Of a DNA stretch of 49,074 nucleotides, positions 8,182-16,534 are shown piece by piece; position 1 is the stretch's first letter; the number at the start of each line of letters is the position of its first letter. The notes beneath the pieces were generated by a model. It worked only from the letters and a program-made list of their open reading frames with translations, did no database searches and was not told the DNA's origin. The translations under genes were made by a program, and so were the position numbers. The stretch covers positions 1-49,074 of the forward strand of contig NZ_SRIC01000033.1 of NCBI RefSeq assembly GCF_004684775.1, in the 5' to 3' direction. The DNA is from Streptomyces sp. MZ04 (lineage in GTDB: Bacteria > Actinomycetota > Actinomycetes > Streptomycetales > Streptomycetaceae).

Positions 8182-8829
8182 TCAGCGCGCCGCCGCACGG
8201 CGCAGTACGTCCGATGCCGCGCCGCCGGTGCGCGGCGGTGGCGGTTCGGTCTCTGCGGTCTCGAGGAAGGCCTCAGGGCGTGAACCGGAACTCGGCCGAC
8301 GGCCGCCGCGGCCCTCGCCGAGCACCTGCCAGCCGTCACGGGTCAGGGTGATGTAGGCGCCGCACCGCAGCCCGTGCAGCGTGCAGGCGTCCCGCAGCCC
8401 CCACATCCACGCACCGTCCTCCTGCGTCCAACGCGCTTCACCGTCACGGCAGTAGAGCAGGACGGCGGTGCGCACGGGGGTACGGCGCCGCAGGTCGTGC
8501 GGGATGACCCGCCGCAACTGCGCGAGCAGCGAGTTACGGAACACCCAGCCGTCCGCCGCGCTCGCCCGCCGGGTGAACGAGGCGCTCGCCCGGAGCCGTT
8601 CCTCCGGATCGAGGACGGCGACGACGGCTGTCGTGGGCGTCGGACGGTGCCGGGCGTGCAGGCCGCTCACGACCTCACGCGGATTGCGCAGCAGGGGGAT
8701 TCCCGCGGCTGACCACTCCGCGGGCTCGAGCATCCGTGCCAGTCGGTTGGCGGAATCGGCGGACATCTCAGCCGACGTCGAGGATTCCGACATCGATGCC
8801 GCAGCGGACGGAGCGAATCCGAAGGTCAC
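8182..8829 (-). CDS. Conserved actinobacterial hypothetical protein
   Basis: I set the start at the GTG at 8829, preceded on the minus strand by GGGAGGACC, giving 215 residues beginning MTFGFAPSAAAS. An ATG 54 bases further upstream has no ribosome site. No catalytic motif is recognised. The middle reads like a folded alpha/beta domain (TTAVVAVLDPEERLRASASF, then WVFRNSLLAQLRRVIPHDLR, VRTAVLLYCRDGEARW, WMWGLRDACTLHGLRCG, AYITLTRDGWQVLGEGRGG). The last 40 residues are low complexity. It is convergent with the gene ending at 8031. I associate this sequence with Streptomyces proteins of unknown function. Confidence 0.7.
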   Translation of the reverse strand: MTFGFAPSAAASMSESSTSAEMSADSANRLARMLEPAEWSAAGIPLLRNPREVVSGLHARHRPTPTTAVVAVLDPEERLRASASFTRRASAADGWVFRNSLLAQLRRVIPHDLRRRTPVRTAVLLYCRDGEARWTQEDGAWMWGLRDACTLHGLRCGAYITLTRDGWQVLGEGRGGRRPSSGSRPEAFLETAETEPPPPRTGGAASDVLRRAAAR

Positions 8830-9043
8830 GGTCCTCCCTTCGGCTACGCGCCCAGAGGGCGGGATCGGACTGGGAGAGCGCACCGCGGCACAGCCCTACC
8901 GGGGGCACGGGGAGCCGCGCGGGGAGCGGTGCCAATTCTTCCCGTCGTACTGGCTTGCGGCAACGAGCAATTGGGCCCGGCGGCCGGTATCTGACGATGC
9001 GCCGTGTATATCCCTGCCCAGGGTGCCCGCGTTGACGCGTACG

Positions 9044-9415
9044 TCAGCCCTGCACGGCTAGGACCAGCGGCAACATCCCCTTGGCTTCGGCTTGCCGGAG
9101 GATCCGGGCGGCTGCGGCCAGGGGCGTGTACTTGATGGAGCCGAGGGGCTTAAGGCGGCCGATCTCCGCGATCGTCTTCGGGCACGGGTCCGTCGGGGCC
9201 CGGTGCGCGCATCGGCCGCAGCCGGTTGCCTCAGCCGATGTCCGAAAGCCGCCGTGGGAACTCCATCCGGCGGCCGGGAGCCGTGGCGTACTGCTGCTCG
9301 GTCTGCCGCTGCCTGGCGACCCAGGCGTACCGCTCGGTGTCGTACGCCCACGGCATCCCGGTGGAGATCCAGCCGCCGTCGAGACATGACCGGCGCAGCT
9401 CGACCAGGGTTCCAG
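9044..9415 (-). pseudogene. Decayed partial copy of the adjacent recQ 3' half
   Basis: Four blocks match the intact recQ downstream, in the same order and orientation. Bases 9044-9080 match the recQ end at 9516-9552; both encode LPLVLAVQG before the stop. Bases 9119-9181 match 9749-9808 (EIGR, then LGSI in both). Bases 9214-9254 match 10000-10039. Bases 9258-9408 match 10277-10410, the stretch encoding the QREAEQQ region before the zinc cysteines. The DNA between blocks is missing and the blocks are not in one frame, so no full protein is possible. It is a tandem recQ duplication that has suffered internal deletions, or the remnant of a diverged second recQ. Confidence 0.75.
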
Positions 9416-9515
9416 CGCGGGCCGGGTCGCCGGGGCGCGGGTCCCCGAGCGGCGAATGGCGTTCGGCGGGGGTGCCTCACGTCCCGCCAATGGGGCCCGC
9501 GCCTGTCCAGGAGGG

Positions 9516-11687
9516 TCAGCCTTGTACGGCGAGGACCAGCGGCAGCACTCCTTCGGCGCCGTCTCGGCGCAGCAGCCGGGCGGCGACCGCGAGCGTCCAG
9601 CCCGTCTCCGTCGCGTCGTCGACGAGCAGGACAGGGCCGCCTGCGGTGCGCAGCGCGTCGCTGAGGGCCGGGGGCACGACGAGCAGCCCGTCCAGGGCGT
9701 GCAGGCGCTGTGCGCTGTTGCTCCTGGGCATCCGCGCGGTGGTGGCCCCGGCGGCGTACTCGATGGATCCGAGGAGCGGCATGCGGCCGATCTCGGCGAT
9801 GCGGGCCCCCAGGGACTGGACGAGCTGCGGTCGGGTGTGCGAGGCCATGGTGACGACCCCGGCCGGCCGCGCGGCCGCGTCCGGGCCGCCGGACGCCCAG
9901 CCACCGGGTCCCTTGGCCCAGTCGGCGAGCACGTCCACCACGGCCTTCACGATGTCGTCGGGCGCGGGCCCGTCGGGGGCTTGGGGGGCGAGCATGGGGC
10001 GGAGCCGATTGCCCCAGCCGATGTCGGAGAGCCGTCCCAGGGCCCGCCCAGGTGCTGCCTGTTCGCCTGCGGGAATGCGGCCCTTGAGGCTCATGCCGAC
10101 CGCGGCGAGGCCGGTGGGCCACATACGACGTGGCTCCACTTCGACTCCTGCTCGGCCAAGCTCGCCGCGCGCCGCGACAAGGGCTGTCTCCGAGGCGGCG
10201 TCGGTGAAACGCGGGCCCGCGCAGTTGTCGCAGCGGCCGCAGGGCGCCGCTCCCTCGTCGTCGAGCTGCCGCTGCAGGAATTCCATCCGGCAGCCGGTCG
10301 TGCTGCCGTACTCGCGCATGGCCTGCTGCTCGGCCTCCCGCTGCCGGGCGACCCAGGCGTACCGGTCGGCGTCGTATGCCCAAGGCTGGCCGGTCGAGGT
10401 CCAACCGCCCTTGACTCGCCGGACGGCGCCATCCACATCGAGCACCTTGAGCATGGACTCCAGGCGAGAACGTCGCAGCTCGACAAGGGGTTCGAGTGCG
10501 GGAAGCGAGAGTGGTCTGTCCGCCTGAGCCAGTACGTCGAGGGTGCGCCGTACCAGCTCTTCCGAGGGGAAGGCGAGAGAGGCGAAGTACGCCCAGATCG
10601 CTTCGTCCTCCTTGCCCGGAAGCAGCAGCACCTCCGCGTGTTCGACGCCGCGGCCCGCTCGGCCCACCTGCTGGTAGTAGGCGATGGGGGAGGAGGGGGA
10701 GCCGAGGTGGACGACGAAGCCGAGGTCGGGCTTGTCGAAGCCCATGCCGAGGGCGGAGGTGGCGACGAGTGCCTTGACGCGATTGGCGAGCAGGTCTTCC
10801 TCGGCCTGCTGCCGGTCGGCGTTCTCGGTCTTGCCCGTGTACGAGGAGACGGTGTGCCCGCGCGTGCGCAGGAACGCGGTGACCTCCTCGGCGGCGGCCA
10901 CGGTGAGGGTGTAGATGATTCCGGAGCCCGGCAGCTCACTCAGGTGGTCGGCGAGCCAGGCCAGTCGGTGGGCGGCGTTGGGCAGGTGCAGGACGCTGAG
11001 ACTGAGGCTCTCTCGGTCCAAGGGCCCGCGGAGGACGAGCGCGTCCGTGCCGCTCCCGGTGCCGAGTTGGTCGGCGACATCGGCGGTGACCCGGGCGTTG
11101 GCGGTGGCGGTGGTGGCCAGGACGGGTACGTCCGGGGGCAGGTCGGCGAGCATGGTGCGCAGCCTGCGGTAGTCGGGGCGGAAGTCATGGCCCCAGTCGG
11201 AGATGCAGTGCGCCTCGTCGACTACGAGCAGGCCGGTGGCCGCGGCGAGTTTGGGCAAGACATTGTCACGGAAGTCGGGGTTGTTGAGCCGCTCCGGACT
11301 GACCAGGAGCACGTCGACCTCACCGGCGGCCACCTCTGCCTGGACGGTCTCCCACTCCTCGGTGTTGGAGGAGTTGATGGTGCGGGCGTGAATGCCGGCC
11401 CGGGCCGCCGCTTCCACCTGGTTGCGCATGAGGGCGAGCAGCGGAGAGACGATCACCGTGGGGCCGCTGCCCCGCTCCCGCAGCAGCGCGGTCGCGACGA
11501 AGTACACGGCGGACTTGCCCCAGCCCGTTCTCTGCACGACCAGGGCGCGCCGCTTGTCCGCGACCAGGGCCTCGATCGCCTTCCACTGGTCCTCACGCAG
11601 CCGGGCGGGGGCCGCCACGTCCCCGACGAGCCGGGCGAGGACCGTGTCAGCTGCTGTGCGGAGGTCTGCGTTGCTCGTGTGCTCCAT
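9516..11687 (-). CDS. recQ: RecQ-family ATP-dependent DNA helicase with C-terminal phosphoribosyltransferase-like domain
   Basis: The start is probably the ATG at 11687 ([10 protein letters not shown]); a TTG four codons earlier is possible. The 723-residue protein has RecQ helicase motifs: [15 protein letters not shown] (Lys58), [30 protein letters not shown] (DEAH box), TATAN, then [28 protein letters not shown] and QQVGRAGRG. Four zinc-type cysteines follow in TTGCRMEF and CGRCDNC. The last 130 residues differ from a standard Rec[20 protein letters not shown] and [21 protein letters not shown] resemble a phosphoribosyltransferase, the second being like a PRPP-binding loop. RecQ unwinds recombination and fork intermediates 3'-5'. 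The divergent promoter region holds two inverted DnaA-type boxes. Confidence 0.93.
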   Translation of the reverse strand: MEHTSNADLRTAADTVLARLVGDVAAPARLREDQWKAIEALVADKRRALVVQRTGWGKSAVYFVATALLRERGSGPTVIVSPLLALMRNQVEAAARAGIHARTINSSNTEEWETVQAEVAAGEVDVLLVSPERLNNPDFRDNVLPKLAAATGLLVVDEAHCISDWGHDFRPDYRRLRTMLADLPPDVPVLATTATANARVTADVADQLGTGSGTDALVLRGPLDRESLSLSVLHLPNAAHRLAWLADHLSELPGSGIIYTLTVAAAEEVTAFLRTRGHTVSSYTGKTENADRQQAEEDLLANRVKALVATSALGMGFDKPDLGFVVHLGSPSSPIAYYQQVGRAGRGVEHAEVLLLPGKEDEAIWAYFASLAFPSEELVRRTLDVLAQADRPLSLPALEPLVELRRSRLESMLKVLDVDGAVRRVKGGWTSTGQPWAYDADRYAWVARQREAEQQAMREYGSTTGCRMEFLQRQLDDEGAAPCGRCDNCAGPRFTDAASETALVAARGELGRAGVEVEPRRMWPTGLAAVGMSLKGRIPAGEQAAPGRALGRLSDIGWGNRLRPMLAPQAPDGPAPDDIVKAVVDVLADWAKGPGGWASGGPDAAARPAGVVTMASHTRPQLVQSLGARIAEIGRMPLLGSIEYAAGATTARMPRSNSAQRLHALDGLLVVPPALSDALRTAGGPVLLVDDATETGWTLAVAARLLRRDGAEGVLPLVLAVQG

Positions 11688-11737
11688 GCCCCCATGCAAC
11701 CCGATGGGTCTGACATTAGGCGAACGAGTCCGCCGAG

Positions 11738-11781
11738 CTGTGGATAACTCTTGGCGTGCCCCTGATCGCAGTTATCCACAG
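11738..11781. promoter_or_regulatory. Inverted pair of DnaA-box-like sites
   Basis: CTGTGGATAACT (11738-11749) and AGTTATCCACAG (11770-11781) form a perfect 12-base inverted repeat around a 20-base centre. Each arm contains TTATCCACA (minus strand 11747-11739; plus strand 11772-11780), the classical DnaA-box consensus, which is compatible with the looser Streptomyces DnaA box. The pair lies between the divergent recQ and DUF4192 starts, so DnaA could regulate either gene. It might alternatively form a hairpin in RNA. Binding is inferred. Confidence 0.55.
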
Positions 11782-11820
11782 GTCAAACCGGAATCTTGCG
11801 ATCCGCGGGAGAGTCGGGAC

Positions 11821-13186
11821 ATGACGAACCACAACGAATCACATGACGTGACCGACTCTGCCGACGAGACCCTCGTCACCCTGCGCACCCCGGCCGAACT
11901 CGCGGACGCCCTGCCGTACTTGCTCGGGTTCCGGCCCGAGGAGAGCGTCGTCCTCATCGCTCTGCACGGCGAGCGCGGGCGGTTCGGCGGGCGGGTGCGG
12001 CTCGGGATTCCCGAGCGCGCGGAGGACTGGCCGCCCATCGCGGAGCAGCTCGCGCAGTGCCTGATGGGTGGCTGCGAGCGGCGCGGCGCCCGGCCCGACG
12101 GCGTTGTCGCCTTCCTGTGCTCCGAGCCGGTCGGCGCCGAGTCCGGACCGCAGCTCATGGAGCGTCTGCGTCCGTTGGCGCAGGCGATCCGGACCGCGTG
12201 CGGCAGGCTCGACGTTCCCGTGTTCGAGGTGGTGTGTATCTCGACGGGCCGTTTTTGGACCTACTGCTGTCCGAATCAGGAGTGCTGCCCTCCCGAGGGC
12301 GTCCCGCTGCTCCGGCCCGGCACATCGGTCCTGGCCGCGGCCACGGCTTATGCCGGTGTCCAAGTGGGAGCCACACCACAGGAGATGCGGGCGCGGCTGA
12401 CCCCGTGGGAGACCGCCGGTGCGGCGGACCAGGAAGCGGCGCTCGACGCGGCGGGCATGGCGATCGTCCACCGGATCCTCGAGGAGGGCGGGCACGCCGA
12501 GGTCGCTGCCGAGACGCTCGACCTGGCCCGCCGGATCATGGCACGTCTCGATGCCGCGCCACCGGTCACCGGCCCGCTGGAGGCGGATCTCCAGGACGAC
12601 GAACTGCTCGCGCACGACGAGGCGGCGGCGCTGATCCTCGGCCTCCAGGACCGCACGGTGCGCGATCAGGCGGCGCAGTGGATGGAAGGCGACGACGGGG
12701 CCCCCGCGCTGCGTCTCTGGAGGGCGCTGGCCCGACGCTGCGTGGGCGCCTACGGAGAGCATGCCGCCGCACCGCTGTCCCTCGCGGGCTGGGTCGCCTG
12801 GTCCCTCGGCGACACCACGGAGGGACAGGAAGCCCTGGCCATGGCGCTGTGCGCGGACCCTGAGTACGCCTTCGCGCAACTCCTGCACCACGCCTGCACC
12901 GGAGACCTGGACCCGGAGCCGATCCGCCGCTGTCTGCGCCGCGAGCGGACCGACCGGGGCGCGCCGGAGCCGCAGGCCGAACCACCGGTTCTCGCCGACT
13001 CCGTGGGTCCCGCCGACTTCGTGGGCTCCGTTCGACTCCGCGGGGGAGCCGGCGCGTGTCGCTCCCCGGCGCCGCCACCCCGCACGTCCGCGGGGCGGCA
13101 GTGGGGCACGGGCCACCGACAGGCCGAACACGCGGCCGCAGAACCGCCGCCGCACTCTCCGGCGCGGAGCGAGGAACGACAGGTGA
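11821..13186 (+). CDS. DUF4192 domain protein, apparently frameshifted near its 3' end
   Basis: The ATG at 11821 has GGGAGAG upstream. The first about 400 residues are a typical actinobacterial DUF4192 domain: LRTPAELADALPYLLGFRPEES, a Cys cluster at YCCPNQECCPPEG, LQDRTVRDQAAQWMEG and LAGWVAWSLGDTTEGQEALA. The frame then stays open to 15057, right through the next gene, which is implausible. Dropping one G in the GGGGG run at 13042-13046 moves translation into a frame reading EPARVAPRRRHPARPRGG and stopping at 13186 with an Arg-rich tail, usual for the family. I therefore model the gene as ending at 13186 with a +1 frameshift, either real or a sequencing error. Function is unknown; it is divergent from recQ. 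Confidence 0.75.
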
Positions 13187-13402
13187 GCCGGCCTGCGCGG
13201 CACCGCCCGGCAGGGGCGCACGGGGCGCCGGAGCGGGCGACACGTGCGGGAGGCCGGGGCCGCACGAGTGGCTTCCCGCTCCGTGGGCGTGACTTGGGGC
13301 GGGGCCGTTCCGTTCACCTGTGTGGCGGTACCCGCACCAGGGTCGCGCCGCGGTACGACCCCCGACTCCCCGTAGCGCAGCCAGCGCAGAAGAAGCCGCC
13401 CC

Positions 13403-15463
13403 ATGCCTCTGCCCGCCCCGTCCTCTGTCTCCGGCAGAGAGGGTCCTCAGCGGCCCGCGTCTGCTTCCTCTCGCTTGCCCGGCGGTCGGGCTCCGGTTCC
13501 CGTGCCGCGCAGCCTCGCACAGCTGCCGCCCGTCCATACGGCGCTGATCTGTGTCGCCATGCCCGCGCTCGCGATCTCCACCGACCAAGGGCAGTTGACC
13601 GGCCGCGGACTCGATGGGTTCTACCGTGCGGGGCGCCGACTGCTCTCCCGCTGCCAGGTGCGGGTGGCGGGGCGCGAGCCGGTCGCCGTGCAGGCCCGGA
13701 TGGTCTCGGCCGACTGCGCGCGCTTCGTCGCGACCCTGCGCGGGTCCGCGGACGGCGGCCCGGACCCGGACGTCGTCGTCGAGCGGACCCGGCATGCCGA
13801 CGGCACGGAACGGATCACCCTGCGCAGCGCGGCCACCCGCCCCCTGAGGCTGCCCGTCGAGGTGGCGCTCGGCACGGACCTGGCGGAGCTCGGTGCGATC
13901 GCGTCCGGCGGCTCCGGGCCCGAACTGCCCGCCAGCGTCCACGATTCCGGCATGCGGTGGTCCTCCCCGGCGGGGCACTGCGTGGTCACCGCGCATCCTG
14001 CTCCCACGGACGCACTGGCCTCCGCCGGCCTGCTGCGCTGGGAGCTGGAGCTGCCGCCGGGCGGCTCCCGGAGCGTGGAGCTGCGCGTACGGCCGGAGGG
14101 TGCGGGACCGGTCAGGGCGGTGGGGCACGGCGCGGGGCTCTCCCTCGCCGCGGCTCGAGCCGCGGGCGACGACCCCAGGGCCCGGCTCCTGCTGGAAAGA
14201 TCCGTGCAGGACTTGCAGGCGCTGCTGCTTCGCGACCCGGAGCACCCGGCCGATGTCCACCTGGCAGCGGGTGCGCCATGGCGCTGCGGTCTCGCCCCGG
14301 CCGAGGCGCTCGCGGCCGCCCGGATGGCCTTGCCGCTGGGTACGCGGATCGCCATGGGGACGCTGCGTACGCTCGCCCGCCGTCAACTGACGGGACCGGG
14401 ACAGCGGGCGGGCCTGATCCCAGGACCGCTGCGGGACGCGGGGCCGCACCTCCCGCCCTGGTGCACGGGGGTCGAGGCGACGCTGCTCTTCCCTGTGCTC
14501 CTGGCGGAGGCCTGGCGCTGGGGGCTGCCCGAGCAGGAGACGGAGGAGATGCTGCCGGCGGCCGAGCGCTGCCTGCGCTGGCTGCTCACCGCGTCCGGCG
14601 ACGGCGGATGTCTGCCGGACCCGTATCCCGGCGGCCCCAGGCGCTGCGAGACCCAGGCCCACGCCCATCGGGCCGCGCTGCTCGGTGCCGACCTGCTCGA
14701 AGCGCACGGCCGCGCGGGAGCCACCGGTCTGCGGCAGTGGGCGGAGCGACTGCGGGGCACCTTCCGGGAGGAGTTCTGGGTGGCGGACCGCACGGGTGGC
14801 AGACCCGCCGCGGCCTGCCTGCCCGACGGCCGGCCCGTGCCCCTCCTCACCGGCAGCGCGGCTCATCTCCTCGACACGGGCCTGCTCGGTTCCGGCCGGC
14901 TCGCACCCGGCCTCCTCGACAAGGTGCAGACCGAACTGCTCGCCAGACTGCTCGGCGGGCCCGCCATGGACTCCGGCTGGGGGCTGCGGAGCCTGGGCGC
15001 GAAGGAAGTCGCGTACAACCCGTTCGGCCATCGGGGTGGGGCGGTTCGCGTCCATGAGTCGGCGGTCGCCGTCGGGGGACTGGCCGCCGCGGGATACGAG
15101 AAGGAAGCGAGTTCCCTGCTGCGAGGCGTGCTGACGGCCGCCGAGGCCTTCGATCACCGGCTTCCCGAGATGTACGCGGGGGAGCAGCGCACCGAGGGCG
15201 GCGCCCCACTGCCCCACCCCGCCGCCTGCCGTCCGGCAGCCGTCAGCGCGGCCGCCGGGGTGCAGCTCCTCACGGCACTGGCCGGCATCCGGCCCGACGC
15301 ACCGGCAGGCACGGTGACACTGCGTCCGGTCCGCAGCGCACCACTGGGGGAGCTGGAGCTGACGGCGCTGCGTGTCGCGGGTGCTCCGTTCTCCGTACGG
15401 GTCAGCAGGCTGGGCCTCGCCATGGTCGAGGAGGCGGTCGACGGGCTGCAGTTGGGGGTGTAG
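13403..15463 (+). CDS. Glycogen-debranching-enzyme-like protein (amylo-alpha-1,6-glucosidase type)
   Basis: The 686-residue protein starts at the ATG at 13403 (MPLPAPSSVS). After a low-complexity 45-residue leader it has a beta-rich N-terminal domain typical of the glycogen debranching N-terminal family (STDQGQLTGRGLDGFYRAGRRLLSR in two parts, VVVERTRHADGTERITLR). A helical toroid resembling alpha/alpha glucosidases follows (RSVQDLQALL, PPWCTGVEATLLFPVLLAEAW, MDSGWGLRSLGAKEVAYNPFGHRGGAVRVHES in sequence). Members act on alpha-1,6-branched glucans or related oligosaccharides, but activity here is inferred only. There is no signal peptide, so it is probably cytoplasmic. It lies downstream of the frameshifted DUF4192 gene. 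Confidence 0.82.
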   Translation: MPLPAPSSVSGREGPQRPASASSRLPGGRAPVPVPRSLAQLPPVHTALICVAMPALAISTDQGQLTGRGLDGFYRAGRRLLSRCQVRVAGREPVAVQARMVSADCARFVATLRGSADGGPDPDVVVERTRHADGTERITLRSAATRPLRLPVEVALGTDLAELGAIASGGSGPELPASVHDSGMRWSSPAGHCVVTAHPAPTDALASAGLLRWELELPPGGSRSVELRVRPEGAGPVRAVGHGAGLSLAAARAAGDDPRARLLLERSVQDLQALLLRDPEHPADVHLAAGAPWRCGLAPAEALAAARMALPLGTRIAMGTLRTLARRQLTGPGQRAGLIPGPLRDAGPHLPPWCTGVEATLLFPVLLAEAWRWGLPEQETEEMLPAAERCLRWLLTASGDGGCLPDPYPGGPRRCETQAHAHRAALLGADLLEAHGRAGATGLRQWAERLRGTFREEFWVADRTGGRPAAACLPDGRPVPLLTGSAAHLLDTGLLGSGRLAPGLLDKVQTELLARLLGGPAMDSGWGLRSLGAKEVAYNPFGHRGGAVRVHESAVAVGGLAAAGYEKEASSLLRGVLTAAEAFDHRLPEMYAGEQRTEGGAPLPHPAACRPAAVSAAAGVQLLTALAGIRPDAPAGTVTLRPVRSAPLGELELTALRVAGAPFSVRVSRLGLAMVEEAVDGLQLGV

Positions 15464-15548
15464 CGGCGCCGAACCAGGACATGCGGTATGTCGCGGACCA
15501 GACAGAAGCCCTCGGTGAATCCGGCTGGGATCGAATGCCGGAAGAGGT

Positions 15549-15575
15549 GTTTATCGTCAGGCAGACGACTATGAT
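15549..15575 (+). promoter_or_regulatory. Candidate leaderless promoter and operator of the NUDIX gene
   Basis: TATGAT (15570-15575) lies exactly six bases before the ATG at 15582 with no ribosome site, the pattern of a leaderless start. The inverted repeat TCGTC (15554-15558), AGGCA, GACGA (15564-15568) occupies the spacer upstream of the -10. Because the encoded protein looks like an NrtR-type NUDIX regulator, this may be its autoregulatory site. Confidence 0.4.
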
Positions 15576-15581
15576 CGCGGC

Positions 15582-16343
15582 ATGTCGCCCTACGACCCGT
15601 CGGCCTTCCCGCCCTTCGCTGTCACCGTCGACCTGGTCGTGCTGACCGTGCGGCGTCACGCACTCTGCGCCCTGGCGGTACGCCGCGGCGAGCCGCCGTT
15701 CCAAGGCCGTTGGGCGCTTCCCGGCGGATTCGTACGTGCCGATGAGGACCTCTCGGCGGCCGCGGCGCGGGAGCTGGCCGAGGAGACCGGGCTGTCCGCA
15801 CACGATCCGGACACTCCCGTCCAGGCCAACGGGGCGCATCTGGAGCAGCTCGCCACGTACGGCGACCCCAAGCGTGATCCTCGGATGCGGGTCGTCAGCG
15901 TCGCCCATCTCGCGCTCGCTCCCGATCTGCCGGCCCCACGGCCCGGCGGCGACGCGCACAGCGCACGCTGGGCGCCGGTCGAGGCACTGCTCAACCAGGG
16001 CGGATACGGCCGCGAGGACGAGCAGGCGGCACCGCTCGCCTTCGACCACGCGCAGATCCTGGCGGACGGCGTGGAGCGAGCCCGCTCGAAGATCGAGTAC
16101 TCCTCGCTGGCGACGGCCTTCTGCCCTCCCGAGTTCACCGTCGGCGAGCTGCGTCGGGTGTACGAGGCGGTGTGGGGGGTCGTGCTCGACCCGCGCAACT
16201 TCCACCGCAAGGTGACCGGCACGCCAGGGTTCCTGGTCCCCACCGGCGGCACGACCACCCGGCAGGGCGGCCGCCCCGCGCAGCTCTTCCGGGCGGGCGG
16301 CGCGACGCTGCTCAACCCGCCGATGCTGCGTCCCGAGGTCTGA
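15582..16343 (+). CDS. NUDIX hydrolase with C-terminal winged helix (NrtR-like)
   Basis: The 253-residue protein has a perfect NUDIX box, G-x5-E-x7-REL-x-EE-x-GL, at about residues 48-70 (from GGFVRADEDLSAAAARELAE to ETGLS). The N-terminal part, TVDLVVLTVRRHALCALAVRR, is typical of the NrtR/ADP-ribose-pyrophosphatase-like group. The C-terminal about 85 residues (FTVGELRRVYEAVWGVVLDPRNFHRKV in two parts, then GTPGFLVPTG) match the winged-helix DNA-binding domain of NrtR regulators, which sense ADP-ribose or related nucleotides and control NAD metabolism. I infer a regulator that may or may not keep hydrolase activity; the NUDIX residues are intact. No NAD gene is adjacent. Confidence 0.88.
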   Translation: MSPYDPSAFPPFAVTVDLVVLTVRRHALCALAVRRGEPPFQGRWALPGGFVRADEDLSAAAARELAEETGLSAHDPDTPVQANGAHLEQLATYGDPKRDPRMRVVSVAHLALAPDLPAPRPGGDAHSARWAPVEALLNQGGYGREDEQAAPLAFDHAQILADGVERARSKIEYSSLATAFCPPEFTVGELRRVYEAVWGVVLDPRNFHRKVTGTPGFLVPTGGTTTRQGGRPAQLFRAGGATLLNPPMLRPEV

Positions 16344-16383
16344 GGCCGCGTCGCAGGTCGCCCCGCTGGTCATGTGCCGGTCC

Positions 16384-16410
16384 GGGCCGAGCGGTTGACA
16401 CCCTCGGCCC
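16384..16410 (+). terminator. Hairpin downstream of the NUDIX gene
   Basis: GGGCCGAG (16384-16391) pairs perfectly with CTCGGCCC (16403-16410) over an 11-base loop, about 40 bases after the NUDIX stop and before the ABC fusion gene. The loop contains TTGACA (16395-16400), which could be a -35, but I see no matching -10 at the right distance. Confidence 0.55.
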
Positions 16411-16534
16411 ACACCCTGCCCGAAATGACGGAAATATCGCGTTATCTTGCTGTGGTACCCACGGGGTTCGTCCGTCCCCGAACCGGCGGACGAGCCCCGG
16501 CCGCCGAGCGGTCTCACGTCCCGCGAGAGAAGCG

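Noticed and set aside
13187..15057. Continuation of the DUF4192 frame to 15057
   Set aside because: It overlaps the debranching-like gene for over 1.6 kb in another frame and reads as low-complexity Arg/Ala/Gly. A frameshift at the G run is the simpler account.
12566..15217. Very long open frame on the minus strand across DUF4192 and the debranching-like gene
   Set aside because: It is an antisense shadow of GC-rich coding DNA: the product is Arg/Gly/Pro-rich with no domain, while the plus strand carries recognisable families.
16391..16400. TTGACA as the -35 of the ABC fusion gene
   Set aside because: It sits in the loop of a likely terminator and no -10-like hexamer is found 16-19 bases downstream.
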